Shown here piece by piece: positions 35,201 to 48,600 of a stretch of 64,000 bases of DNA (positions within the stretch are counted from its first letter, which is position 1; each line of letters opens with the position of its first letter). The position numbers were made by a program, and so were the translations under genes. Below the pieces are notes generated by a model. That model made no database searches, had not been told where the DNA came from, and saw nothing but the letters and a program-made list of their open reading frames with translations. Source of the DNA: Telmatactis stephensoni (taxonomy: Eukaryota; Cnidaria; Anthozoa; Actiniaria; Isophelliidae). The stretch lies in assembly GCA_029948255.1 (NCBI GenBank), contig JALIZF010001474.1:278355-342354 (forward strand). The letters are read 5' to 3'.

Positions 35201-36620
35201 CGCATTAGCCGATTAGGTCTATTGGTGCTGATAACTATGGTGATGACAATAATTTATTATTAGTTGATGCACCATGAACACCATGAAAAGCAATGAAACA
35301 AACATTGGCTGAGGCCACACTGAGAGATTTAACTGTAGTTCAACGTCAGCTAGTTGACGTCATTCAAACTGTAGTTACGAATTAGTTTAGATAACCGAAC
35401 GACTCATAGGTCACACATGCAAATTCGAACTTAAATTAAGTCAGGAACGCCTGGAACTTTTGAGGGTGAACTGGATACAAGATGGCCGATCGCAAACTTG
35501 TGATCGCTCTCCTATTGTATAATTTTTATAAAAATAAGCATCGCAAAAAAAGAATAAACCGTTATTTAAAATTACTTAAGGCATCGAGCCGTAATAGATG
35601 GCATTCTTTGTTTATTTTGACTACGACTGTTGCTGCGATGGTAATACGGCATGACGGTGTTACAATTAGAAGGGCATGGATGCTTCCAAGACCTCAGTAT
35701 TGGTTTAACGCCATGTTAAACGAACCCGTTTATGACTACGATGTATACTGGCAGCAGCAATTCCGTATGTCTAGACAAACATTTGACTTCCTGGTGGCAT
35801 TACTTCGACAATCGATCCAAAAGAGAAACACTCAATTCAGAGATGCAATATGCATCGAAAAGAGTGTGGCAGTAGCTCTTTGGAGACTAGCGACTGGAAA
35901 CTGTTTCAGAGCTGTGGCGTCTACGTTTGGCATTGGCAAATCATCGGCCATGAAGGTCACCAATGAAGTAATTGAGTCTCTCGTTGACCTCAAAGAAGAC
36001 TGGATAAAATTTCCACGGACCGAGCAAGAAACTGCCGAGGCAATCGATAGATTTTCTACCTTAACCAACAGCCCACTACCACAAGTCATTGGCGCAATCG
36101 ATGGGTCACACATCCCAATTAAAGCTCCACAGGTAAATAAAGAAAGCTATTTCAACCGAAAGCGCTTTTACTCCATGAATTTACAAGGAATTGTTGGCGG
36201 TGATGGTCGCTTTCTCGACGTAGCTGTTGGGTTCCCTGGCAGCATTCATGATGCTCGTGTTCTGAGGATAAGTGGTATTTATGCAAGGGTCCAATCTGGT
36301 GAGCTGCTCCAGCGACCTATTGAAAATATCAATAACGTTCCCATAGCCCCCCTCATCGTTGGAGATAGCGCATATCCAGGTCTACCATGGCTTCTAAAAC
36401 CTTATTCAAGCAGGAATATCAGTCAGTCAAAAACAAGGTTTAATACCATTCTAAGTAAATCTCGTGTTATTGTGGAACAAGCCTTTGGGGCTCTCAAAGG
36501 GAGGTGGAGATGTCTGCTAAAAGACCTGAAAATTCATGCAATGAATGTCCCAAAGACTGTTGTGGCTTGCTGTGTTTTACACAATATATGTGTTTTGAAA
36601 GGAGAACCCGAGCCTGAGCG

Positions 36621-36655
<35 letters not shown>

Positions 36656-39600
36656 GTGATTTTGACAGCAATGCTAATGATATACGTGAGGCCATACGCT
36701 CTTACTTGGATGGCATCTAAATTTATATTCAGATGGTTTCTCTTGAGTACAAACAATGTATCTGTGCAAAATATAAATTAATTACTAACTGAGAGGGATT
36801 TCACGGCAGCCATGTTTGACGTCAAAATAATAGAGCTTTTTTCCCAAGAGAAATGAAATCTTTTCTAATTCATAAACTTTCTATTGTACTTGCCCACAAA
36901 CATGGCTGCCATGAAATCCCTCTAGTACAAAATAGTGCTAATTGAACTATAGAATTAGAAAATAGCACTAATAATTTAGTATTACTATTGTTCCATGGGT
37001 ACACTGTTAGCATTCTATTGATATACTTACTTATTTTGGCCAAACACTTTTTAAAGTTAAAAGAATTAGAGAGAGGTTATTTTGACACTATTTGGGTTTT
37101 GTACTAACCAGGTCCTGGTCCCAGGTCCTACACAGGCCCTCTATCAAACCACTTTGCAGTTTTAAAATAAGCATTGATTAAAAAGTAATGACAGGACACA
37201 TTCTTAGCAGTTTTAATAGCTCTCAACTTTCTTGTTGGTTCAGTCTGCATGGTAGTGATCATAAATTATGTAAACAAACAAAAATGGTATAGTTAATTGT
37301 GACAGCTATCACCATTGCTTACCAACAAAACATCAAACATATTTTATCTCAGTGATAAAATTAAACTCAACAAATGTACAAGTCATGGAAATTGAAAAAG
37401 GATTAACTGACTAATGAAAATACGGACTGACTTTTAAGATTTGGGAGATACCCCTTAAAGATTATGAATTATATTACTTTTGATAAACATAGTAAATAAG
37501 AGTTGCTTTCATTAACCTGCAAAAACATTTTATCAATACTTTTTATTGTACACCCACTCTTTTGTTTTCAGTTGAGTTTAACTGTGTGACTATTTACATT
37601 ATAATTAATATGATTTCTTCATAGGTTCATGAAACAACTCTAATAACAACAACTCCACACATATATATCATTTTCAGAAGTCTGGATTATAGTTTTTCAA
37701 TTAAAGCCATCAGGATAGCTTTTTGTCTGTCTTCTGATTTTTGCTCCATTTCAAGAAGGGTGCTAATCATCCTTTCTTCTTTTTCTTGGGCTTGCTCCAT
37801 AAGCTGAACTTGTTTTTCCAAAATGGCCACAAGTTCAACATCTTTATTCTTTTGTTTTGCCTTTGTATCTGTTTTTCTCTTTTTCCTACTTGGCCCTGCT
37901 TCATCTAGGTCATCAGCATCATCAGTAGAATTTGAATAAGAAGGGGAGACAGGTAATGGAGAAACTTGACGTGATTCCCTCTTTTTGCTGGTGTCTAGTA
38001 TATGTGGTAGAGATATTTCATCCTTGTTTCCAAACACCCTGTCAACAATATGAAACCAATCAGGCTTAGCCTGAGTCCCCTCACCAGTCTGGGTTTCTTT
38101 GTCCTGGATCCTCTTGTACTCTGCTTTCACATTATTTATTTTCTCTTTCAATTGATTTATAGAACGTGGAGCTATGTTTCTTTCTGCAAAAGCTTTTTTC
38201 ATTTGTTTATGAAGATCGTCCCATCCTGGTCCATTTTCTTTGGATGTTTTGCTTGAAAGAGTACCATTTATATAAAACTCTTCATATATCTCTAAAAACA
38301 CTGTAGTCTCTACAGCTGTCCATGTTCTTCTCTTGGCTTTAGGCTTTGTTGTTGAACTACCTGACGGATCAAAGTCCATAGAACATGATGGTTTTTCTCC
38401 AGATGGAACAAAACGTAAAGTAGTGGTATTACTTGAATTATAGCTAGACCCAAGCTGACTAAACCCAGTGCTGCCTGTATTGTTGATACCAGCACCAACA
38501 GATGGTACAAATGGGAAGTGGTTACTATAAGTGGATGTTGGTGGTCTAGCAGATGGAACAAACTGGTAGTGGTTACTATTTGTGAATGTTGCTCTAGTAT
38601 CAGATGGTATAAACTGGAAGGGAGCAGTTGTAATGGGAGATGTTGGTTGATAGCTCTGGACACCAGATGGTGCAAACTGCAGTGGTGTAGCATTAGTAGA
38701 CCTGGCTGCTGGGCTAGTGGCTGCTGGGTTATAACTACAACCAATAGATGGTACGAATTGTAATGAGTTGTTGGTAGACACCTCTGACCTACAACCAGAT
38801 AAAACGTACATAAATAAACTGACAAAAAATTCCCAAACAAACGAAGACATAAAAATCTTTTCGTATAAGTTGAGCCCAAGAAAGTGCAACTCAGGTCAAA
38901 TTTAACTAATATAGTAACAAACAGAGCTACAGAGCTTAAAAATTGTTACAAGATGCGTTTTTTATCGGGTATTTTCAGAAACGACGTTAGTCTATCGAGT
39001 CGATCAAGCACGTGCTCACTTGATCGATCGATCTTTTCTGCAAATTATATCGCTGAAAGCCTTTTACACTGCTTTTCAATTACACGCGCGAAATAACCAA
39101 AAAGTTTTCCCAGGCGAATTGGGTTTCGGTGGATGTCAATCAAAGCGTTTCCATGGCAATCTCAAGTGATTTTACTGGCGCACGTGGTTTGTCCTAGCCT
39201 CTGTCCTTCTCTCTCGACAAAATGGCGTTTCAGCAGTTCTTGCATGATTTCGCGTTTGACGTCGACATAAATGAATCTGAATACAGTACTCTTGAAGCGC
39301 CATATCTACCTGATAGCCAAGAGACGCAAATAGTGGATCAAGAAAACGAAGACGTAAGTAGACTGATAGCCCGAGACAACTATTATAAACAATGAAGTAG
39401 ACTTGGTAAGACAAAATATATTGTATCGCACCATATTATGCTGTGCATGTTGTCGTTTACACTGCTTTAGATTACTAGTTGAGTCTAAGTAATTATTTTC
39501 AGAATATACGGATATTCTTTGATGCGAGTTTTGGAAATTTCAGCGCGAAGTCGTTCTTTATTTGAGCACGAAGAATGGCCGCGTGGAAGGTGCAGAATGT

Positions 39601-42600
39601 ACGCCCTTCATACTTCCGAGAAGATGGACGTACAATACCTTGTTAGGATGCGTACAGGATTACATAAGACGAACAACCAATCAGCCAGATGCAGTTGTAG
39701 AGCGGATGTATTACAAGAAATCAAAGGGAAAGACTGTTGTAAAGATAAATAATGATGGAGACATACCAGCCATGATGAAAGAATATCCCCTCTGTTATCG
39801 GAACGGGAAAAGAAAAAGCGCGATCATGTATATGGCAGTTGATCTCAAAAAAGGTAAATATTATTTAAATTTATATTGCATGTTGATATTTTTCAGTGAA
39901 TTTCTACTCGTGTCTATTTTCTCTCTTTTTCACACTCTCAATTGTAAGGGGGAGGGGTGACTCCCATGCAAAATGGGTTAAAAAATCTCCTTAAAAAATT
40001 CTGCAAATTACAATAGAATGTGCTCTGACTGAAAGAATAGAAAATGTCAAGGATGTAGTGTCTGATCCCCCCTTTACTGATTACCTTGTAGTAAATCATA
40101 TGCCGTTCTGTGTTCATAACAGTTTTCCATAATAAATAATGATTATAATGCATTCATGATATCAGTTGATTGTTTTTTATTCTCATCTGTGTTATTCAGT
40201 TGAATCTACTCCTCGTCGATCTCCACGACTACTCACAAAAAACACAATGGACATATTTGTCTTCGAGCTATCAAAAGACATGAAAGTCTCCTCCAATTCA
40301 GATGTTTTACATAAAGTTAGTATTGATTCAACCATCCAAGAAATCAGTACTTTGTTGAAGACCTACAGCAGTGATGAAAAGATTTATACACCTTCAAAGG
40401 GGCTTTACTGGCTAAGAAAAGGATCCAAACAATTAGTCAGCTTAAAAAATCAAGAGGATTTATCAAAATGCATGAATGAGTATAAGCAAGTGTGCATCAG
40501 GCTGGCATGTCATGCTGTCTACATCAAAGGTTTGTTAAGTTCACAGCTATAAGTATCTACAACTTATGGACTATTATTCATGATACTAAACCAATGTTTG
40601 AGAAAAAGCACAGGTTTGGAAGTTTGACTCATAGGTTGATGGGTACCACAGCATGTATTACCAGACGTCTTGGCATAATGGACTACAAGTCGGCTATTCA
40701 CTTGTATGGTGGCCCATGGCTGCCACTACATTTTTAACCTTCTTTTGTTTAATTTTTGTTTGATTTTCATTATTTTTTTCATTTTAAAGTGAAAATAAAA
40801 GGAAAAACAAATACATTTTGAAAATAAAATCAAAAGTAAAATGAAAATGAAATGAAAAGTAAAAGTAAAATGAAAAGTAAAAGTAAAATGAAAAATAAAA
40901 TGAAAATCAAAAGTAAAATGAAAATGAAATGGAAATGGAAATGAAAATCAAAAGTAAAATTAAAATCAAAAGTAAAATTAAAATCAAAAGTAAAATCAAA
41001 ATCAAAATCAAAAGTAAAATCAAAATGAAAAGTTAAATGAAAATCAAAAGGAAAATCAAAATCAAAAGGAAAATTGAAATCAAAAGTAAAATCAAAATCA
41101 AAAGTAAAATCAAAATCAAAATAAAAAGTTAAATGAAAATCAAAAGTAAAATCAAAATCAAAAGTAAAATCAAAATCAAAAGTAAAATCAAAATCAAAAG
41201 TAAAATCAAAATCAAAAGTAAAATCAAAATCAAAATCAAAATCAAAAGTTAAATCAAAATCAAAAGTAAAATCAAAATCAAAAGTAAAATCAAAATCAAA
41301 AGTAAAATCAAAATCAAAAGTAAAATCAAAATCAAAAGTAAAATCAAAATCAAAAGTAAAATCAAAATCAAAAGTAAAATCAAAATCAAAAGTAAAAGTA
41401 AATTCACTTTAGCGACGTGGCCCATGGCTGCCACGGACCGTGGCTGCCACTACCATAGTCCTTTGCGGCTCGTGCTGTGTTAAACAAATATGGCGGACAA
41501 CAGCACGGAGAAGTGAGAGGCATATCCATTCTATATTTAATCTGATTTTGCTGGATATCCCTAAAGAATGAACCTCTGAACCATTTCTAAATAAGCCACA
41601 GCAACAAGTCAGTTCAGGGTATTGGCTGCAATTGGAAATAAGCTTAACTCAAAGTTATAGCGGACGACGTCAGACTAAGCTTATTAGATAAATTTAGCTA
41701 CAGAGGAAAGACAGATGGATATAAGCTAACGGTCTGGATAACTTACTTATAAAGCTATATTTGCATTATGCCGGACATATACCCGGACATATGCTGCAAA
41801 CCACAAACTGTTATGGTTGATCGAGGGACTTTAATAGTGTCGAACTACGATCAGAATTTGATTGGTTGCAAGTACAAACGAGTTCTAGCCAGATCTAGAA
41901 GGATTTTATCGATGCAGTTCTTCTGAGTCAACTGTACCACGATCATTAAGCTTGAGGTTTTAGGCTGACACCACAACATTGTAGTCAATTTAACATTTTT
42001 CTCCACTCCCAGGCTTCCCAGTAACTAAATCTTGAGCAGTTGGAAACAGTTGCTATGGAGACAGGTATGCTGGAAGAGCCAGATGATATCTTACCATGTG
42101 ATATTAGGAACACGTTGCTCTGTAAAACTGTAGCTTTGTTCTCTACTATGGCTTGGTAAAATGATGTGTTTAACCCAATGAGGGTAGGCTTTTTTTTTCA
42201 TTTGGTCAATTCTCAATTTTTGAGCTGTGGTCTAAACACATATTACACCACCACCAATCCATAAGCGATAAGTGCAGAATAAAACTGAAAAGTACACACT
42301 TGAAGTGGAGCCTAATCAAGAACAAAATGCAAAGGCATAATACCAGATAGAGAAGATATTGTTGAAGTGCATTTATTTATTTATTTAAAAAGTCAATTGT
42401 GAAAAAATATTTTTCCTATTCAAAGTTTTATATAAAATAATTTTATATATAATAATGACCATCAAGGTGGTCACCTATTAAGCAACCACCCTCTATTCAG
42501 CGGCCACTTTTCAAACTTCCCAAAATATATGTAGGCAACCTCTATTTAACAGCAGCTATTTTACAAGGCCCAAGGGTGGCCACTTAATAGAGGTCTCACT

Positions 42601-45600
42601 GTATTTACATCTTGAATCCTGAGATGGTTTGCTTAGATTGATTTATAGTACTAAAAGTTAAAAGTAAGTCTAGGTTAGAGCAAACACATCTTCTGCCCTT
42701 CTGTCTGTTGTATCTTAGTACAAAATTCAAAATAATCATTTCTGTTACATTACAGCTAATTCAAGCAAGGCCACTTGCTTAATAATTTAAATGTTGAAGC
42801 ATATTAAAGCACATCAAATTCATTCTCATCTGTTTCAATCATATGTTTTAGTTAAATGCAAAAATGTAAATAGAACAATAACATTAACATTTCAAAATAG
42901 TGCCCAATTCCTTGGGGTTGGGGACTCTTGTATTTTAGATGGTGGGGATGCTCCTCATACATTTCAAGTCTAGTTCACATGGCGTCATAATTATTTGCAA
43001 AACAAGCAATTTGAAAAGAAAACATGCTAGCTACTAAAAGACAATTTCAGAAGAAAGGAAAACACCTCAGTCTTTGTATTGCCAGGTAAACCCCTCAGGG
43101 GATAAAGGATGTTTTGTTTCTTGCTTATGATTATGATGCTGGTGTGAAAATCAGAGAGCTGGTACTTTCAGAGACAAGCTTGTACTTTTTAGGATCCTTA
43201 CTTTTTATCTTACATACTGGAAACAAAGATTGAGTGGTACCTGGGCAAAACCCTTTGACCACAGCCACCTAAAGAAGGCTCTGGCAGTGTTCAACATAGC
43301 ATTTTTGATGAGCATCCCTACCCCAATATACCAGTTCCCTTTAATGCCCCCTCTCATTAAAAAAAATGCCATTTTACTCCATGTCCACTATACCAGGGGG
43401 TGAGGGGGGGGGGGGGGGGGCTCCCATATATTTGCTATACGGGTATGTGCTGCTGGATAGGGTATGGTTTTGGCCCTGCTGTCTTTAACAGGGTATACAT
43501 TTTACCCAAAATTGTCTTAAATATGATCTATAATTCTGAAAAGAGATTGCAAGCCATAGAGTGATTTTCATCGGACTGTGAAACAATTACTAATGGTCAC
43601 TGTTTAATAGTGCCTAATAGTTGTATTGCAACAAAAGAAAACAATGGGTGCAGAGTCTATTAGTGTCTAGTTACATTGACCATTGTGGTGTCAGCCTAAA
43701 ACCTCAAGCTTGATGACCGTGGTACAGTTGACTCAGAAGAACTGCATCGATAAAATCCTTCTAGATCTGGCTAGAACTCGTTTGTACTTGCAACCAATCA
43801 AATTCTGATCGTAGTTCGACACTATTAAAGGCCCTCAACCATAACAGTTTGTGGTTTACAGCATATGTCCGGGTATATGTCCGGCATAATGCAAATATAG
43901 CTTTATAAGTAAGTTATCCAGACCGTTAGCTTATATCCATCTGTCTTTCCTCTGTAGCTAAATTTATCTAATAAGCTTAGTCTGACGTCGTCCGCTATAA
44001 CTTTGAGTTAAGCTTATTTCCAATTGCAGCCAATACCCTGAACTGACTTGTTGCTGTGGCTTATTTAGAAATGGTTCAGAGGTTCATTCTTTAGGGATAT
44101 CCAGCAAAATCAGATTAAATATAGAATGGATATGCCTCTCACTTCTCCGTGCTGTTGTCCGCCATAATTATTTGTTTAACACAGCACGAGCCGCAAAGGA
44201 CTATGGTAGTGGCAGCCACGGTCCGTGGCAGCCATGGGCCACGTCGCTAAAGTGAATTTACTTTTACTTTTGATTTTGATTTTACTTTTGATTTTGATTT
44301 TACTTTTGATTTTGATTTTACTTTTGATTTTGATTTTACTTTTGATTTTGATTTTACTTTTGATTTTGATTTTACTTTTGATTTTGATTTTACTTTTGAT
44401 TTTGATTTTGATTTTACTTTTGATTTTCATTTAACTTTTTATTTTGATTTTGATTTTACTTTTGATTTTAATTTTACTTTTGATTTTGATTTTACTTTTG
44501 ACTTTCATTTTCCTTTTCCTTTTAATTTTAATTTTCCTTTTCCTTTTGATTTTGATTTTACTTTTGATTTTGATTTTACTTTTGATTTTACTTTTGATTT
44601 TGATTTTACTTTTGATTTTGATTTTACTTTTGATTTTGATTTTACTTTTGATTTTGATTTTGATTTTACTTTTGATTTTAATTTTACTTTTGATTTTAAT
44701 TTTAATTTTGATTTTCATTTCCATTTCCATTTCCATTTCATTTTACTTTTGATTTTCATTTTATTTTTCATTTTACTTTTACTTTTCATTTTACTTTTAC
44801 TTTTCATTTCATTTTCATTTTACTTTTGATTTTATTTTCAAAATGTATTTGTTTTTCCTTTTATTTTCACTTTAAAATGAAAAAAATAATGAAAATCAAA
44901 CAAAAATTAAACAAAAGAAGGTTAAAAATGTAGTGGCAGCCATGGGCCACCATACACTTGTAGTCCATTTGACTTCAAGTTTGATACACAATTGTATATT
45001 TTAATTGTTAATGGACATGTGCATGTACATGCTATATTGGTATATAGAAAACTGCAAGCATCATTGTTGGTCACTGCTTTTTATTTTATTAATTAGTGTT
45101 CTAATTAACCTATAATTATGATTGTGTTCTCTACTACATTATTGCTCAATACAATAATTATATGCAAAATAAGAAAGATAATCAAATGAAAGTATTATCA
45201 ATTTCGATTGTAGACAGCGAAGATTGTTCAAATGAGTCAAATTCATCCAAACGAAAAAGAAAGCTTGACTTTTCACAGACAGGGAGTAAAGAGGATAATG
45301 AAATGTGGAATGACATTCATGTTAATCTAGTAAAAGATTTGGAGAAAAGGGGTACACTCTGGAGGTATGGCAGTCAACATCTAACACTTTGGACAGATGA
45401 AATCATGAAAGGCAATGTTGGTGGCTCTAATGAAGAACCATGTTGGGAAAAGCATTGTGATCAGGTGTCTGTACCACCAAAGAGCAAACGACCTCCCCCT
45501 CCCCCAAAGTCTCCATGCAAAAGTGCAACAACAAACATGGGGATGATGGAAATGATGATGATGCAACAACAATTCCTACAAACAACCATGTTGACGTTGG

Positions 45601-48600
45601 CAAACAACTACAGTTTGAGTCAGGTAAAGTGAACTTACCATCCATTGTTCTGTATGTGAAAAAGTGCATGTCATGAAAATGGAATATGTACTGTAACTAT
45701 ATTTATTCTAAGTCACTGCATGTGCAAAATTCCTTATAATATTCTTTGTGATGGATTGTGCCGGTGTCTTTTATGTATAATTGCTTGATTTGAATTTTCC
45801 CAATGCTTGAATTTTTAAATACATGTAGATTCCAGGGAAGATCCAGACACCACCTATATCTTATGGTGGGCATCAGCAACAAAAGCAGTCTCATAAAGGT
45901 TTGACCAATAATAAGTATCTTAAAATAAATTGACACACCCTCACTTCTGTTAATATTTAGTGGCATGCAACTTCAAGGATTAGCTTTATGGCTCCAATAT
46001 GGAGGTGCCACTATAATACATGAGAAGGGTGTGGTTCAATCGCTGATTGTTTAGTATAAATAACTAAGGTAAATATTGTGGTATATATGTAATTTTCTGA
46101 ACATAATTTGTTTTTCACTTTTATCATCATCATTTTCATCATAACTATCAGGGATTGGTCAGAATAATAGCTAAATAAAGTTGACAGTAAAGTAATGTTT
46201 CACTTCTTCACAGCCTTGTCTGACTTAAACACAGATGAATGTTTAGAGGTACTCAATGGCATTGGATTGGACAAGTACAAAAACTCATTTAAATCTAACA
46301 AGGTTGATGGTCCTATGCTAGATGCCCTTGCTAATCCCCATCTTGGAAAGCAGATAATGGTATCTCTTGGGGTTGATGATGAGAAAGATAGACATGTACT
46401 CTTGTCTGAAATCTACAGGCTAAAATCCAGTGGATATAATAGTGTGTCATCAACCATTTCCTATTAGCATAAAAATACATTCAGTGGAATAGCAGATGCA
46501 TATAATTTCCACAACTTCAGGTTTTGACCTACATCATGTTCATTTTTTGAGTTTTATATTTCATTCATAATTTAATGAAGTATTATTAGACTATAATTGT
46601 GATTTCTCCTGAAAAAAAGAGAAAAAATACTAAAGCAAACATAATTTTGATATTTATGTATATTACATTCATATAGAAACCATTACAAATATTAGTTGTG
46701 TTTTTGTTACATAATATTAATATTCATTTGTCAATTGGTCAAGAAAGACATATTGTTTGTTCATTTGAAAAGTCTCTGTCAGTCATATTGTTGTCTGGAC
46801 AGAATTTGGGGAAAGTTTACTACTTTTACAAATTTTTAAGAGAAAAAGCTAGGTGTAAACAAGGCAAGGCTTTGATCAATAATTAATTATCATTAGCATC
46901 CACCTAACCAAAATTTCACCTTCACCTAGCTAGGGCTACTGTTGAATAACAGTAATGAAGTACAGGCAGATAAAGGAGAAAACTTGATTTATTATATCAT
47001 TGTTGTGTTGATTAAACACTCAGATGTTGTATTCTTGTTTAGTTCAAAATAAAGACTATTTTCAACAGTCATGTAGATCATGTTTTATGTAAAGTCCAAA
47101 ACCATATACTATAGACTTTTTTGATAAGATTTTTCAATATTATTAAAAGGGACCTATAAGGAATTCAGATGTCACCATTATCTTGTCATTACCATTTCAT
47201 TTGTCTTTATACATAGCCACAATTACTCACACAGTGTTCACAAGAATGCACTGGTATCTGGAAAAAAATCAAATTGGCTGATGAACTAACCTGGTGATAC
47301 AGAATGATAACAATCAAAAACAGTGAACACCAACAAGGACAGTTCAACCACAACAGCATTAATAATTTGATACTTGTTGAAATAATGATGATAATATGAT
47401 CATAATACAAGTTTACAGGAACCTAGATACCCTAGTTTTATATATACCTATTTCAAAAAAGTTTGTCCTCAGTTTTAATGCATACTGCATAGTGAATACC
47501 GCATACCAAGACCGAAATGCATTGTGGATTTCAAATTTCAGATATTTTTCACAATTTTTACAAGTAGAAAAGTTGCAGAAAAAGTCCACTTAGATTCAAC
47601 CTGAGAGGAAACAGAGAATCAACATAAGTAAAGCCTCTTGTTACCCAATTACAATTGTCCATAATACATTTCAGTCTTGGTATGCAGTATTCACTATGCA
47701 GTATGTACCAAAACCAAGGACAACCTTTTTTGAAATAGGTATACATTGTGATCATCACATTGATCAAATAATAAATATTGTTAGCTCAAAATTTGTTTTT
47801 ATTTATTTGTAATGATCACAATAATTGTCTGCAGTTGTCAAGCAGCCACGATATATATTTGATAATGTGCAACATTAATTACGAGCACATGCATGCAAGC
47901 AATTAGGTCCACCACCCTTCAGCTAGTCTAATGCCCTTTAGCTGAGCAGTCTTACTTGTTGCAAGGCAATCTCGAAGCTTCGTTTGGGATACTTTTCACA
48001 TACTTCTGGGTGCCTTTTTAGCCATTTCTTGGCAATGCTAAATGTTTGTTCAGCAGGGTTGAGGTCTGGTGAGTATGCCCTAAAGAAATATGAAAGCTTA
48101 CTTCTAACTTCTTAAAGGAAGACTGAGAAGTAAACAATCAACATTTATTTATTCAAATTCATCTAAATTGTTTAATATACTTTTTCATTACTTTATCTAT
48201 TCATTTTCCAATTTATTCATTCATCCATTTATTTCCCTATTCATGTACTATTCATTCATTTATATTTTTTGCTTGCTTACGGTAGAAAGACAACTATCCC
48301 TCCTTTTGCATGAATCATGTTGACAACATGTGATGAATAGTGAATCCTACAGTTGTCTAATACTATGACTGAACATTCCTCTGCATTAGCAAATGAGCCA
48401 ACATGTGGAAGAACAAAATGCTCCATAGCAAACTCGAAATTATCTCTGTCATATGCCCCTTCAACACAATGAGCTGCTTTTATACCACTCGATGAAACTG
48501 CAGCAAGTACACTGTATCGAGCTCCACGTGTATAGTGCCCTTTTCTGTGTAGTCTAGTATTAACAAGGCTACGTCCAAACTTTCTCTGAAAAGGAAAATC

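Larger units (their letters stand above)
32894..35222. mobile_element. Non-autonomous TIR element with nested repeats
   Basis: The ends ATAGACCTAATCGGCT (32,894) and its reverse complement (ending 35,222) continue inward with CGTCACGTG and TTGAA.TGGGT. The left arm has a ~9-bp insertion. No transposase inside. It contains two copies of the CAATGCC dispersed repeat and a direct duplication of a segment around 33,183-33,273 and 34,663-34,768. It lies in intron 1 of the host-type gene. Confidence 0.6.

Noticed and set aside
38310..38879. 189-aa minus ORF and 81-aa plus ORF overlapping the Myb-like gene
   Set aside because: Shadows of the real frame, which has the trihelix domain, NLS and coiled coil.
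41249..44752. KIKIKS and LILILL repeat ORFs
   Set aside because: Low-complexity translation of the 18-bp A/T-rich repeat in the foldback arms.
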